Assembly: GCA_963697675.1 (NCBI GenBank)
Contig: CAVOOW010000003.1
Coordinates: 124,001-188,000, forward strand
Length of the DNA stretch: 64,000 bases
Direction: 5' to 3'
Source of the DNA: CAVOOW01 sp963697675
Lineage (GTDB): Bacteria > Actinomycetota > Actinomycetes > JACCUZ01
Position numbers and translations under genes: made by a program. Below, one piece after another: positions 8,879-18,568 of this stretch. Each line of letters begins with the position of its first letter. Positions within the stretch are counted from its first letter, which is position 1. Below the pieces are notes generated by a model. It was given only the letters and a program-made list of their open reading frames with translations, did no database searches and was not told the DNA's origin.

Positions 8879-10147
8879 TCAGGTCTGGGTCGCGTCGTTG
8901 CCGAGCGTGACCGTCGTCTGGTGGGTCTTGCCGCCGTGTACGTAGGTGAGCTGAACCTTCTGGCCGGGCCGGTGCGACCGGATGGCCGCGATCAGCGAGT
9001 CCGCGCCGTCGATGCGCCGGTCGCCGACCTTGGTCACGATGTCGCCGGTCTGCAGGCCGGCGGCCTGGGCGGCACCACCTGCGTTGACGGCGGCCAGGTA
9101 GGCACCCTGGGTCCCGGCGCTGTCGCTGCCGGTGGCGTCACGGACGCCGACCCCGAGCTGGGCGTGCGTGGCGTGACCCGAGGCGATGAGCTGCTTGGCG
9201 ATCCATCGGGCCTGGTCGATCGGGATGGCGAAACCGACGCCGATCGATCCGGACTGCCCGCTGCCGGAGCCGAGGCTGGCGATGGCGCTGTTGATGCCGA
9301 CCACCTGGCCGGCCAGGTTGACCAGCGGCCCACCGGAGTTGCCGGGGTTGATGGCCGCGTCGGTCTGCACCGCGTCGATGACGGTGTCCGTCGCGTTGGC
9401 CGCGCTGGCGTCGCCGGTGCGGACCGGGCGGTTGAGCGCGCTCACGATGCCGCTGGTCACGGTGCCCTGCAGGCCGAGGGGCGAGCCGATCGCGACGACC
9501 GCTTCGCCGGCGCGCAGGTTGGCCGAGCTGCCCAGGCTGGCGACCCGCAGGCCGGAGACGCCCTTCGCGCGGATGACCGCGAGGTCGGTGACCGGGTCGC
9601 GGCCGACGATCGTGGCCGACGTGCTCGACCCGTCGTTGAGGGTCACCGACAGCGTGCCGCCGTCTGCGGCCCCGGCGACGACGTGGTTGTTGGTGAGGAT
9701 CAGTCCGTCGGCGCTCAGGATCACTCCGGTGCCTTCACCGCCGCTCCCGTCCGGCGCGCGCTCCTCGATCGAGACCACGCTCGGCAGCAGCCGGGACGCG
9801 ACCTGCTCGACGGCGTCGGGGCTGGTCTTCACGCTCGTCACCGGCGCGCTCAGCGCCGTCGAGCCGGTCGAGGTGCTGTCGTCGAGCTGGTGGGTGATCA
9901 CGGCGCTGCCGCCACCGCCGATGAGACCCGCGGCAAGGGCGACCGCAACGAGTGTGGTGACCCCCCGCCGCCGCCGCGACTGGTCGGGGTAAGCGGGCGG
10001 CGACGACGGGGGGGGCTTGGGTACGTCGACCTCTGGCGATGAGAGGCCCGGCGCGTTGAAGTGCGGCTGGCTGAGGTCGGGGCGCTCGACCTGGGTCCCG
10101 TTGATGTCGGTGCGGTACGGGGGGATGGTGCTGGTGTCCTCGGTCAT
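8879..10147 (-). CDS. pepD: HtrA-family trypsin-like serine protease with PDZ domain (PepD-like)
   Basis: Membrane-anchored quality-control protease of the cell envelope. The ATG at 10147 gives 422 residues: a Pro-rich cytoplasmic segment, a membrane helix at about 60-82 (VTTLVAVALAAGLIGGGGSA), then a trypsin domain with His in LTNNHVVAGA, Asp in VTDLAVIRA and Ser in NPGNSGGPLVN. A PDZ domain follows at about 320-415 (GAAQAAGLQTGDIVTKVGD). It lies 16 bp downstream of an MprB-like kinase and an MprA-like regulator, the order of mprA-mprB-pepD in mycobacteria, where MprA controls pepD under envelope stress. A GTG 48 bp upstream is an alternative start without added support. Confidence 0.9.
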   Translation of the reverse strand: MTEDTSTIPPYRTDINGTQVERPDLSQPHFNAPGLSSPEVDVPKPPPSSPPAYPDQSRRRRGVTTLVAVALAAGLIGGGGSAVITHQLDDSTSTGSTALSAPVTSVKTSPDAVEQVASRLLPSVVSIEERAPDGSGGEGTGVILSADGLILTNNHVVAGAADGGTLSVTLNDGSSTSATIVGRDPVTDLAVIRAKGVSGLRVASLGSSANLRAGEAVVAIGSPLGLQGTVTSGIVSALNRPVRTGDASAANATDTVIDAVQTDAAINPGNSGGPLVNLAGQVVGINSAIASLGSGSGQSGSIGVGFAIPIDQARWIAKQLIASGHATHAQLGVGVRDATGSDSAGTQGAYLAAVNAGGAAQAAGLQTGDIVTKVGDRRIDGADSLIAAIRSHRPGQKVQLTYVHGGKTHQTTVTLGNDATQT

Positions 10148-10163
10148 GAACCAAGGTTCTGCG

Positions 10164-11669
10164 TCAGGCCTGAGAAGACCCTGAGAGCGGACCAAGAGGC
10201 TCCGAAGAAGAAGACGGCAGCCGCACGGTCAGCACAGTTCCGCCGCCGAACGCCGGGTCCGCGGCGGAGGCTTCCACGGTGCCGCCATGTCGTTCCACCG
10301 CCTGTCGCACGATCGCCAGGCCGAGACCGGAGCCGGGCAGACCGCGGGCCTCCGCCGAGCGGTAGAAGCGGTCGAACACGTGCGGCAGGTCGGCCGGGTC
10401 GATGCCGGCGCCCTGGTCGCGGACCTGCAGCACACCTTGGCTGTCCGCACGGCCGTGTCTGACGCTCCCGTTCGCGACGCTGCCATTCACGCCACCTCCG
10501 GACAGGGGCTCGCGGAACAGCCGCGTTCGGACGATGCCCGGGCGAGGGCTCCACTTGGCGGCGTTGTCGAGCAGGTTGGTGACCGCGCGCTCCAGGGCTG
10601 CCGCATCGCCGAGCAGCACGAACGGGTCGCACTCGGTGTCGAACTGCACCTCCGGCGCCCGCCGGGCGACCCGTTCGACCGCCCGCACGACGATCTCGGC
10701 CAGGTCGACCGGTTCACGGACCGGGGTCGGCGGGTCCTCCCGGGCCAGCTCGACGAGGTCGCCCACCAGGTCGCTGAGCTCGGCCACCTGCGCGCGTACG
10801 TCGCCGAGGACCTCACTGCGGTCACCGGGGGAGAGGCCGCCCTGCCGCTCGTCCTGGGCGAGCAGGTCGAGGTTGGTCCGCAGGCTGGTCAGGGGCGTTC
10901 GCAGCTCATGGCCGGCGTCGGCGACGAGCGCCCGCTGCCCGTCACGGGAGGCGGCCAGGGCTGCGAGCATGGCGTTGAACGCCGACGTGAGCCTGGCGAT
11001 CTCGTCGCTGCCGTGCACCTCGATCGGGTCCAGGCGTTGAGTGGCGGCGACGTTCTCGGCGGCGACGGTGAGCCGCTCCACCGGACGCAGCCCCGCCCGG
11101 GCGATGGCTGCGCCGGCCCATCCTGCGACGACGACCCCTATCCCGCCGACGAGCAGCAGCACGAGGCCGAGTCGTTTCAGGGCCTGGTCGACCTCGGTGG
11201 TCGACTGGGCGAACACCAGGGCGAAACCGGGTCCGGCCGGGACGGCAACGACCCGGAACTCCTGTCCGTCCTCGCTGCCCGTGAAGATCGCGACCTGCAG
11301 CTCCCCGCGCGCGACGGCCAGCTCCGCGGCGGCTCCCGGTGGCGGCTTGCCGCCGGGAGCCACGATGCCTCGCCCGTCGGCCGGCAGGATGCCGATGCGC
11401 ACATCGACGGCCCCCAGTGCGTCGGGCGGGATCGCCGCCAGCCGCTCGGGATCGCTCAGCGGACTGCTCACCGCGGCCTTGGCCCGCTTGAGCAGCGCGT
11501 CGTCACGCGCGTGCTGCAGCTGCTCGCGCACCGTCAGGTAGGCGGCGACCGAGGTCAGCGCGACCGCGAGACCGACGCCGACGGCGACGAGCAGCCCGAC
11601 CCGGGTGCGCAGGCTGAAGCCGCGCAGCCACGCCCGCCCGCGTCCGCGTACCCCGACAAAAGCGCTCAC
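10164..11669 (-). CDS. mprB: Sensor histidine kinase, MprB-like
   Basis: 501 residues. Two membrane helices at about 20-44 and 168-190 enclose an extracytoplasmic sensor domain. HAMP follows at about 190-245, then HisKA with phospho-acceptor His in DAGHELRTPLTSL, and a HATPase_c domain (LLDNAAKWS N-box, VRDQGAGIDPADL, GSGLGLAIV). The GTG start overlaps the regulator stop by 4 bp (GTGA), so translation is coupled. A short insert rich in Gly/Asn/Val (SGGGVNGSVANGSVRHG) sits in the ATPase lid region. The downstream HtrA protease supports the MprAB envelope-stress assignment by synteny. Confidence 0.9.
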   Translation of the reverse strand: MSAFVGVRGRGRAWLRGFSLRTRVGLLVAVGVGLAVALTSVAAYLTVREQLQHARDDALLKRAKAAVSSPLSDPERLAAIPPDALGAVDVRIGILPADGRGIVAPGGKPPPGAAAELAVARGELQVAIFTGSEDGQEFRVVAVPAGPGFALVFAQSTTEVDQALKRLGLVLLLVGGIGVVVAGWAGAAIARAGLRPVERLTVAAENVAATQRLDPIEVHGSDEIARLTSAFNAMLAALAASRDGQRALVADAGHELRTPLTSLRTNLDLLAQDERQGGLSPGDRSEVLGDVRAQVAELSDLVGDLVELAREDPPTPVREPVDLAEIVVRAVERVARRAPEVQFDTECDPFVLLGDAAALERAVTNLLDNAAKWSPRPGIVRTRLFREPLSGGGVNGSVANGSVRHGRADSQGVLQVRDQGAGIDPADLPHVFDRFYRSAEARGLPGSGLGLAIVRQAVERHGGTVEASAADPAFGGGTVLTVRLPSSSSEPLGPLSGSSQA

Positions 11670-12358
11670 GGTGGCGTCTCCCGCAGCGCGTAGCCGACCC
11701 CGCGCACCGTGTGGATCAGCCGTGGCTCACCGTGCGCCTCGGTCTTGCGTCGGATGTATCCGATGTAGACCTCGAGGGAGTTGGCCGTGGTCGGGAAGTC
11801 GTAGCCCCAGACCTGTTCGAGGATGCGGTCACGCCCGAGCACCTGGCGCGGATGGCACATGAGCAGCTCGAGCAGGGCGAACTCGGTCCGCGTGAGGCGG
11901 ATCGGGCGCTCGCCGCGCGTCACCTCGCGGGTGCCGGGGTCCAGACGCAGGTCGGCGAAGGTGAGCGACTCGTCCGGCGGTCCGCCCGCCTCGCCCTGCC
12001 GGGTGCGGCGCAGCAGGGCGCGCAGCCGGGCGAGCAGCTCCTCGAGGTCGAACGGCTTGACCAGGTAGTCGTCGGCGCCCGCGTCCAGGCCGGCCACCCG
12101 GTCGGCGATCGAGTCGCGGGCGGTGAGAACCAGGATGGGTACGTCGTCGCCGTCGGCACGCAGTCGCCGGCACGTCTCGAGGCCGCCCACGCGCGGCATC
12201 ATCACGTCGAGCACGAGCGCGTCCGGCCGCTCCGCGCGTAGCCGGTCGAGCGCCTCGCCCCCGTCAGAGGCGACATCGACCTCGTAGCCGTTGAAGGTCA
12301 GCGAGCGGCGCAGCGACTCTCGTACCGCCCGGTCGTCATCGACCACGAGGATGCGCAC
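11666..12358 (-). CDS. mprA: OmpR/PhoB-type response regulator, MprA-like
   Basis: 230 residues from the GTG at 12358 (VRILVVDDD); upstream codons are not conserved in character. The receiver domain has acidic pocket DDD, phospho-acceptor Asp in VLDVMMPRVGG and Lys in YLVKPFD. The winged-helix DNA-binding domain is intact (LTRTEFALLELLMCHPRQV, VYIGYIRRK, TVRGVGYALR). First gene of the three-gene cluster with the kinase and the HtrA protease. In mycobacteria the homologous pair responds to envelope stress and activates its own operon, pepD and sigma-factor genes. Confidence 0.92.
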   Translation of the reverse strand: MRILVVDDDRAVRESLRRSLTFNGYEVDVASDGGEALDRLRAERPDALVLDVMMPRVGGLETCRRLRADGDDVPILVLTARDSIADRVAGLDAGADDYLVKPFDLEELLARLRALLRRTRQGEAGGPPDESLTFADLRLDPGTREVTRGERPIRLTRTEFALLELLMCHPRQVLGRDRILEQVWGYDFPTTANSLEVYIGYIRRKTEAHGEPRLIHTVRGVGYALRETPP

Positions 12359-12421
12359 GCCACCATCCTGCCCCGTACGCCTGAACCGATCCTGAGAAAC
12401 CACCCGCCGCCCCCGCCGGGG

Positions 12422-12509
12422 AATCGACCACGTTCGGCATGCGGGCGGACGGTTCACAGGGCATGCACGCCTTGCGGACCGTCCGTAACCCTGCTGAACG
12501 TGGTCGATT
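12422..12509. repeat. 88-bp nested inverted repeat upstream of mprA
   Basis: Outer arms at 12422-12438 and 12493-12509 (AATCGACCACGTTCGGC against its complement) pair 16 of 17. Inner arms CGGACGGT and ACCGTCCG pair perfectly. It sits between mprA and the broken LacI gene and resembles the nested hairpins found elsewhere in the window, with different sequence. Confidence 0.75.
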
Positions 12510-12580
12510 GCGGAGCCGGGCCGAGGTTACAAATCGGACACAAAGGTTTGGGGAGGCTAAAACGGTGGAAACTTGGGCCA

Positions 12581-12598
12581 TGTGAAAGCGCTTACACA
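12581..12598. promoter_or_regulatory. LacI/GalR-type operator
   Basis: TGTGAAAGCGCTTACACA is a near-perfect palindrome centred on GC/GC, the classical form of LacI/GalR-family operators. It lies just upstream of the remains of a LacI-type regulator, as expected for autoregulation. Confidence 0.75.
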
Positions 12599-12599
12599 G

Positions 12600-13443
12600 C
12601 GGTCCTCGCGGTCCGAGGCCGACCCGTTCAGGTCGCCGCGGCTGAGGTCTCCATCGCGACGGTGTCGCGTGCTCGGCGCCGGTTCGGCCGCCACGCGGGC
12701 GAGGTCGGCGGCCGTGCTGCACGGCCCGGCTGGTGGAGCTCGCGAGGGTCAGCACGCCGCGCAACGGCATCGTGTTCTCGTCCGGCCCGTCTTCGCCGAG
12801 GGGCTGGCGGGTCGAGGAGGTCGCTGGCTAGGTCGGTGCTGATCTGGTGCTGGGCCTGGCCGGCGATCTCGACGCCCTGGGTCGCTCGCACGGTCGACGA
12901 CGGCGTCGCTCGACGGGCAGGGCAAGGATCGCTCGTGGGCAGATCGCCGACCACGGCTACCGCGACCTCGCCTTCCTCGGGGACGCGAGCACCTCGCCGG
13001 ACACCGCACAGCGCTGGGACGGGTTCCAGCAGGGGCTTCGCGACCACGACATCACCGAGGCTGCCGCGGCTGCTGCCGTGCGCGTTCCACGAGGACGGCG
13101 GTCGACGGGCCGCGCATGACGTGCTGCGCGGGCCGAACCATCCCCGCGTGCTGGTCTGCGCAACGACGAGATCGCGCTCGGCGCCATCACGGCCGCCGAG
13201 GAGCTCGGGCTGGACGTGCCCGGCGACGTCGCCATCACGGGTTGGGACGACGTGATGGCAGCGCGGCACGCACGACCCGGCCTGACCACAGTTCGTCAGC
13301 CCATGCGCCAGCTCGGCGCCCGGGCTGCACGCCGCTTGCACGAGCGGCTCACCGGGGACACCAGCGACCCACGTCACGAAGTGCTGCCCACCCAGCTCGT
13401 CCTCCGGGCGAGCTGCGGGAGCCACAACAAGGACGATCAGTGA
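12600..13443 (+). pseudogene. LacI-family transcriptional regulator, broken by several frameshifts
   Basis: Pieces of a LacI regulator appear in order but in changing frames. The helix-turn-helix VAAAEVSIATVSRA is near 12628-12670. A ligand-domain segment near 12940-13070 reads IADHGYRDLAFLGDAS and WDGFQQGLRDHD. Then come HEDGGRRAAHDVLRGPNHPRV near 13088-13150, and the C-terminal third (NDEIALGAITAAEELGLDVP, VAITGWDDV) from about 13165 to the TGA at 13441. At least three frame changes are needed, and the part between 12670 and 12850 is not recognisable. Unlike other split genes in this window, this looks like true decay. It would have regulated the sugar-uptake and glycoamylase genes downstream. 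Confidence 0.8.
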
Positions 13444-13447
13444 TGAG

Positions 13448-14149
13448 ATGGTGCCGCCGACGTGGCTGCCCCAGCACTGGACGCTGGACCGCTACCGGCT
13501 GCTCTATGACCAGCTCGACCTCCTGCAGGTCTTCTTCAACAGCACACTCGTGGCCGTCACCATCACGGCGGGAAACCTCGCGTTCTGCTCGATGCTCGGC
13601 TATGCCTTCGCCAAGCTGAACTTCCCTGGCAAGCGGGTGATGTTCGGCCTCGTGCTGGCGACCCTGATGGTGCCTGGCGTCGTGACGCTCGTCCCGCTGT
13701 TCGTGCTGGTGAGCAACCTGGGCATGGCCAACTCCTACGCCGGGCTGATCTTCCCCTTCGTGGCTGGCCCGTTCGGCGTCTTCCTGATGCGCCAGTTCAT
13801 GATGGGGCTGCCGAACGAGCTCATCGATGCAGCCCGCGTCGACGGGGCAGGAGAGTTCCGCATCTTCGCGAGCATCATCATGCCGCTCTGCAAGCCCGCT
13901 CTCGCCACACTCGGCATCCTCACGTTCCTCACGTCCTGGAACAACTTCCTGTGGCCACTGGTGGTGGCGCAGTCCGAGGACAAGTACACGCTGCCAGTGG
14001 CGCTCGCCATATACGCCATCGGCGAGAACAAGAGCAACTACGGGCTGCTCATGGCGGGATCGGTCGCGATCATCGTCCCGGTCCTGATCGTGTTCGTCGC
14101 ACTGCAACGTCACTTCGTACGAGGCATCGCGCTGACCGGCATCAAGTAG
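13448..14149 (+). pseudogene. Sugar ABC-transporter permease (MalG/UgpE type), N-terminally truncated
   Basis: 233 residues are open, but homologues have about 280. The sequence begins in the periplasmic segment (PPTWLPQHWTLDRYRLLYDQ), so the N-terminal cytoplasmic tail and first membrane helix are missing. The remaining five helices and the EAA loop that contacts the ATPase (LIDAARVDGAGEFRIFASII) are intact, as is the family end GIALTGIK. It starts 5 bp after the LacI stop; no binding protein or second permease remains. A deletion fusing regulator end to permease middle is the simplest explanation. Expression from GTG or ATG codons near 13448 cannot be excluded, but function is unlikely. Confidence 0.8.
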
Positions 14150-14193
14150 GTCACGTGCGGCAACAACCGAATAGCAAACCTGGAGGAATCCTC

Positions 14194-15765
14194 GTGAGAC
14201 GCACCACTCGCACTGCAGTCGGAGCGGTAGGAGCCATAGCAGCCGTCGTGTCAAGCATCGTGATGCCCGCCAACACCGTGTCGGCGCAGGCATCGAACCC
14301 GAGCAACACGATGCGCAAGTACGCCGCGGACACCTGGCGGTCAATGGACGCCATGGTCGACCCGGGCACCGGTCTGGTGTCCGACAACATCAAGGGCGAC
14401 CTCGACGGGACGACCCGCAGCGGATACACCTCGCCGACCAACATCGGCGCCTACCTGTGGAGCACCGTCGCCGCCCGCGACATGGGCCTGATCAGCAACA
14501 AGACCGCCTACACCAAGCTGCATCGCACGCTCGACGCGATCGGCACGCTCGAACGGCATGCCGACAGCGGCATGTTCTACAACTGGTACAGCCCGGCCGA
14601 CGGCTCGAAGCTCACCGTCTGGCCGGAAGCCAACCCGGACGGCACTTTCAACCCGGTCTACCCGTTCGTCTCCAGCGTCGACAACGGGTGGATGGCCGCC
14701 GCTCTGATGGTCACCCGCACCGCCGAGCCGCGACTCGCCAATCAGGCAAACGCCCTGCTCAAGCCGATGGACTTCGGTTTCTACTACGACGAGACCGCTG
14801 CCAACTCCGGCGGCGCAGGCCTCATCCGCGGCGGGTTCTGGGTCGTGGCACCGCCTGGCTGCTCGGCGCAGGGCAACCTGCGCGGTCGCGGTCCCGACGT
14901 GTTCTACACCTGCCACTACTACGGCAACTTCGTGTCCGAGCCGCGCATCGCGTCCTACATCGGCATCGCGCTCGGTCAGATCCCGGCCAAGCACTACTTC
15001 GGCCCGGCACGCACCTTCCCCGCAACCTGTGACTGGAACTGGCAGGAGCAGAAGCCGGTCGGTGACGTCAAGAACTACCTCGGCGTCGACGTGTTCGAAG
15101 GCGCCTACCAGTACCGGGGTCTGCAGCTCGTGCCCACGTGGGGCGGCGACATGTTCGAAGAGCTGATGCCCGACCTGTTCGTGCCCGAGGCCACGTGGGG
15201 CAAGAAGTCGTTCGGCCGCAACCACCCGCTTTTGGTCGAGGCGCAGATCCGGCACGGCATGGATGACGCGAAGTACGGCTACTGGGGGTTCTCGCCGGCC
15301 AGCGACCCCGCCGGTGGCTACCGCGAGTACGGCGTCGACGCCATCGGCCTCCAGACCGAGGGCTACACGTCCGACGAGCAGCGCACCCAGGTCGACCTCG
15401 GTTGGGACGACCCCAACTGTCCGCGACCGGCTCAGCCTGCGCCGACGTACGGCCAAGGCGTTGTGACACCTCATGCGTCGTTCCTCGCCCTGCCTTACGC
15501 ACAGGACGCCGCACTGTCCAACCTCGCGAAGCTGCGCGGCAACTTCGACGCCTACGGGCCGGGTGGCTTCTACGACTCGGTGAACGTGACCAGTGGTCAG
15601 GTGGCCAAGCGCTACCTCAGCCTCGACCAGGGCATGATCATGGGTGCCCTCGGCAACGTCCTCACCCACGGTGACCTGCACGCGTACTTCACGAAGGGTG
15701 AGATGACCCAGGTGCTCAAGCCGATCATGGGTCTCGAGGAGTTCAACGCCAAGAAGCTGCCCTAG
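14194..15765 (+). CDS. Secreted glycoamylase-like (PF10091 type) protein, putative glucan hydrolase
   Basis: 523 residues from the GTG at 14194, preceded by GGAGG at 14183. A Sec signal peptide covers residues 1-31, with likely cleavage after NTVSA. The mature part resembles the glycoamylase-like (alpha/alpha)6 family: MFYNWYSPADGSKLTVWPE, SSVDNGWMAAALMVTR, WGGDMFEELMPDLFVPE, GYWGFSPASDP and a final SLDQGMIMGALGN. Relatives include GH144 endo-beta-1,2-glucanases, and many are untested. It follows the remnant of a sugar ABC system, so an extracellular oligosaccharide-releasing role is reasonable, but the transporter partner is now broken. Substrate not deducible from sequence. Confidence 0.75.
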   Translation: MRRTTRTAVGAVGAIAAVVSSIVMPANTVSAQASNPSNTMRKYAADTWRSMDAMVDPGTGLVSDNIKGDLDGTTRSGYTSPTNIGAYLWSTVAARDMGLISNKTAYTKLHRTLDAIGTLERHADSGMFYNWYSPADGSKLTVWPEANPDGTFNPVYPFVSSVDNGWMAAALMVTRTAEPRLANQANALLKPMDFGFYYDETAANSGGAGLIRGGFWVVAPPGCSAQGNLRGRGPDVFYTCHYYGNFVSEPRIASYIGIALGQIPAKHYFGPARTFPATCDWNWQEQKPVGDVKNYLGVDVFEGAYQYRGLQLVPTWGGDMFEELMPDLFVPEATWGKKSFGRNHPLLVEAQIRHGMDDAKYGYWGFSPASDPAGGYREYGVDAIGLQTEGYTSDEQRTQVDLGWDDPNCPRPAQPAPTYGQGVVTPHASFLALPYAQDAALSNLAKLRGNFDAYGPGGFYDSVNVTSGQVAKRYLSLDQGMIMGALGNVLTHGDLHAYFTKGEMTQVLKPIMGLEEFNAKKLP

Positions 15766-15819
15766 CAGCGTTTGTGCACCGCATGCGTCGCACGCTGCCG
15801 GCCTCGGTAGCGTGCGGGC

Positions 15820-16872
15820 ATGCGGGCAGTGGTCTTTGACGAGTACGGCGGCGCGGCCGCCGTCCGGCACGTACCCGACCCTGTCCCTGCCGACCACGGC
15901 GTGGTCGTCGAGGTCGAGGCCACCGGCCTGTGTCGCAGCGACTGGCACGGCTGGGTCGGGCACGACGAGTCGATTGCATTGCCCCACGTGCCCGGGCACG
16001 AGCTGGCCGGCCGGGTCGTCGAGGTCGGCGCCGGCGTCGAGCGGTGGAGCATCGGCGACCGGGTGACCGTGCCGTTCGTCTGCGCCTGCGGCACCTGCCC
16101 GCAGTGCGTGACGGGCAACCAGCAGGTCTGCGACCGGCAGACCCAACCCGGCTTCTCCGGCTGGGGCTCGTTCGCCGAGCTGGTCGCGCTCGAGCACGCA
16201 GACGTCAACCTCGTCGCGCTGCCGGACTCGCTCGACGCGGTCGCCGCCGCCAGCCTCGGCTGCCGGTTCGCGACGGCCTACCGCGCCGTTCTCGACCAGG
16301 GTCGCGCGGCCGCCGGCGAGTGGGTCGCCGTGCACGGCTGCGGGGGCGTGGGGCTCTCGGCCGTGCAGGTCGCGGTCGCCACGGGGGCCCGGGTGGTTGC
16401 CGTCGACGTGAATCCGGCAGCCCTCGAGCTGGCCGGTCAGCTCGGGGCAGAGGTGCTCATCGACGTCGGTGACGTCGGCAACGTCGGATCGGCTGTCCGG
16501 CGTGCCACGGGGGGAGGGGCGCACGTGTCGCTGGACGCGCTCGGCAGCGCCGAGACGATGGGCGCCTCGGTGCGCAGCCTGCGCAAGCGTGGCCGCCACG
16601 TGCAGGTCGGTCTGCTGCCGCCTTCGCTGGGCGAGCCGCCCGTGCCGATGTCGCGGGTCATCTTCCACGAGCTGGAGATCCTCGGCAGCCACGGCATGGC
16701 GGCCCACCGCTACCCGGAGATGCTTGCCCTGGTCGAGTCCGGCCGGCTGCGTCCCGACCTGCTGGTGACCCGCCACGTGGGGCTCGAGGACGCGGGACCG
16801 GCGCTGATGGCCATGGACACCGTCGGTCGTGCCCCTGGTGTAACTGTCGTCCTGCCACAAAGATCTGGGTAG
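15820..16872 (+). CDS. Zinc-dependent alcohol dehydrogenase (MDR family)
   Basis: 350 residues. Catalytic zinc ligands are Cys in GLCRSDWHGW, His-Glu in PGHELAG and Cys in LGCRFATAY. The structural zinc loop CACGTCPQCVTGNQQVC is complete. The Rossmann motif is GCGGVGLSAVQVA with acidic Asp in VVAVDVN, indicating NAD(H). Substrate is uncertain; broad primary/secondary alcohols are typical. ATG at 15820. Monocistronic, 50 bp upstream of citrate synthase. Confidence 0.88.
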   Translation: MRAVVFDEYGGAAAVRHVPDPVPADHGVVVEVEATGLCRSDWHGWVGHDESIALPHVPGHELAGRVVEVGAGVERWSIGDRVTVPFVCACGTCPQCVTGNQQVCDRQTQPGFSGWGSFAELVALEHADVNLVALPDSLDAVAAASLGCRFATAYRAVLDQGRAAAGEWVAVHGCGGVGLSAVQVAVATGARVVAVDVNPAALELAGQLGAEVLIDVGDVGNVGSAVRRATGGGAHVSLDALGSAETMGASVRSLRKRGRHVQVGLLPPSLGEPPVPMSRVIFHELEILGSHGMAAHRYPEMLALVESGRLRPDLLVTRHVGLEDAGPALMAMDTVGRAPGVTVVLPQRSG

Positions 16873-16920
16873 AGAGCAGATTGTCCGTGTGATCGTCCTA
16901 CTGAGGGGAAGTCAACCGGC

Positions 16921-18207
<1,287 letters not shown>

Positions 18208-18568
18208 GGCGCGGACTGGACCCGCGCTGAGCCACGGGACCGGCTCGCCGCTGAGCCACGGACACCACCGCTGGGCGACCGTGGCTGGCGCTGCCGGGGG
18301 CCCGCGCTCGCTGCGAGCCGTCACCTGCGACGCCGTTCGGGTGCCACGGGTCAGCAGCTCACCGGCGCGGCGACTGACCGATCCCGGCCGGCCACTAACC
18401 GACAAATCGGTCGTTCTCCACCATTGGGCTAGGTCGAACGAGCCTTCGGCTGGGCCTTACGGACATGTTTCGTCACGCTGAGCAACTGCAAGATCACAAG
18501 TGGTGCCGCAGGCTTCATCCGCGCGACTTTTCGGCCGATGGACTCACCAACGAGGGGGAAAGGACGGT
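18208..18568. other. 360-bp gap, no gene seen
   Basis: Contains short repeats of CGCTGAGCCACGG near 18224-18270 and an AT-richer stretch near 18395-18425 that could carry the promoter of the following GGDEF-EAL gene. No coding potential recognised. Confidence 0.5.

Noticed and set aside
14341..16860. 839-codon open frame on the minus strand
   Set aside because: It is antisense to the glycoamylase-like and alcohol dehydrogenase genes, both with clear motifs; long antisense frames are expected at this GC content.
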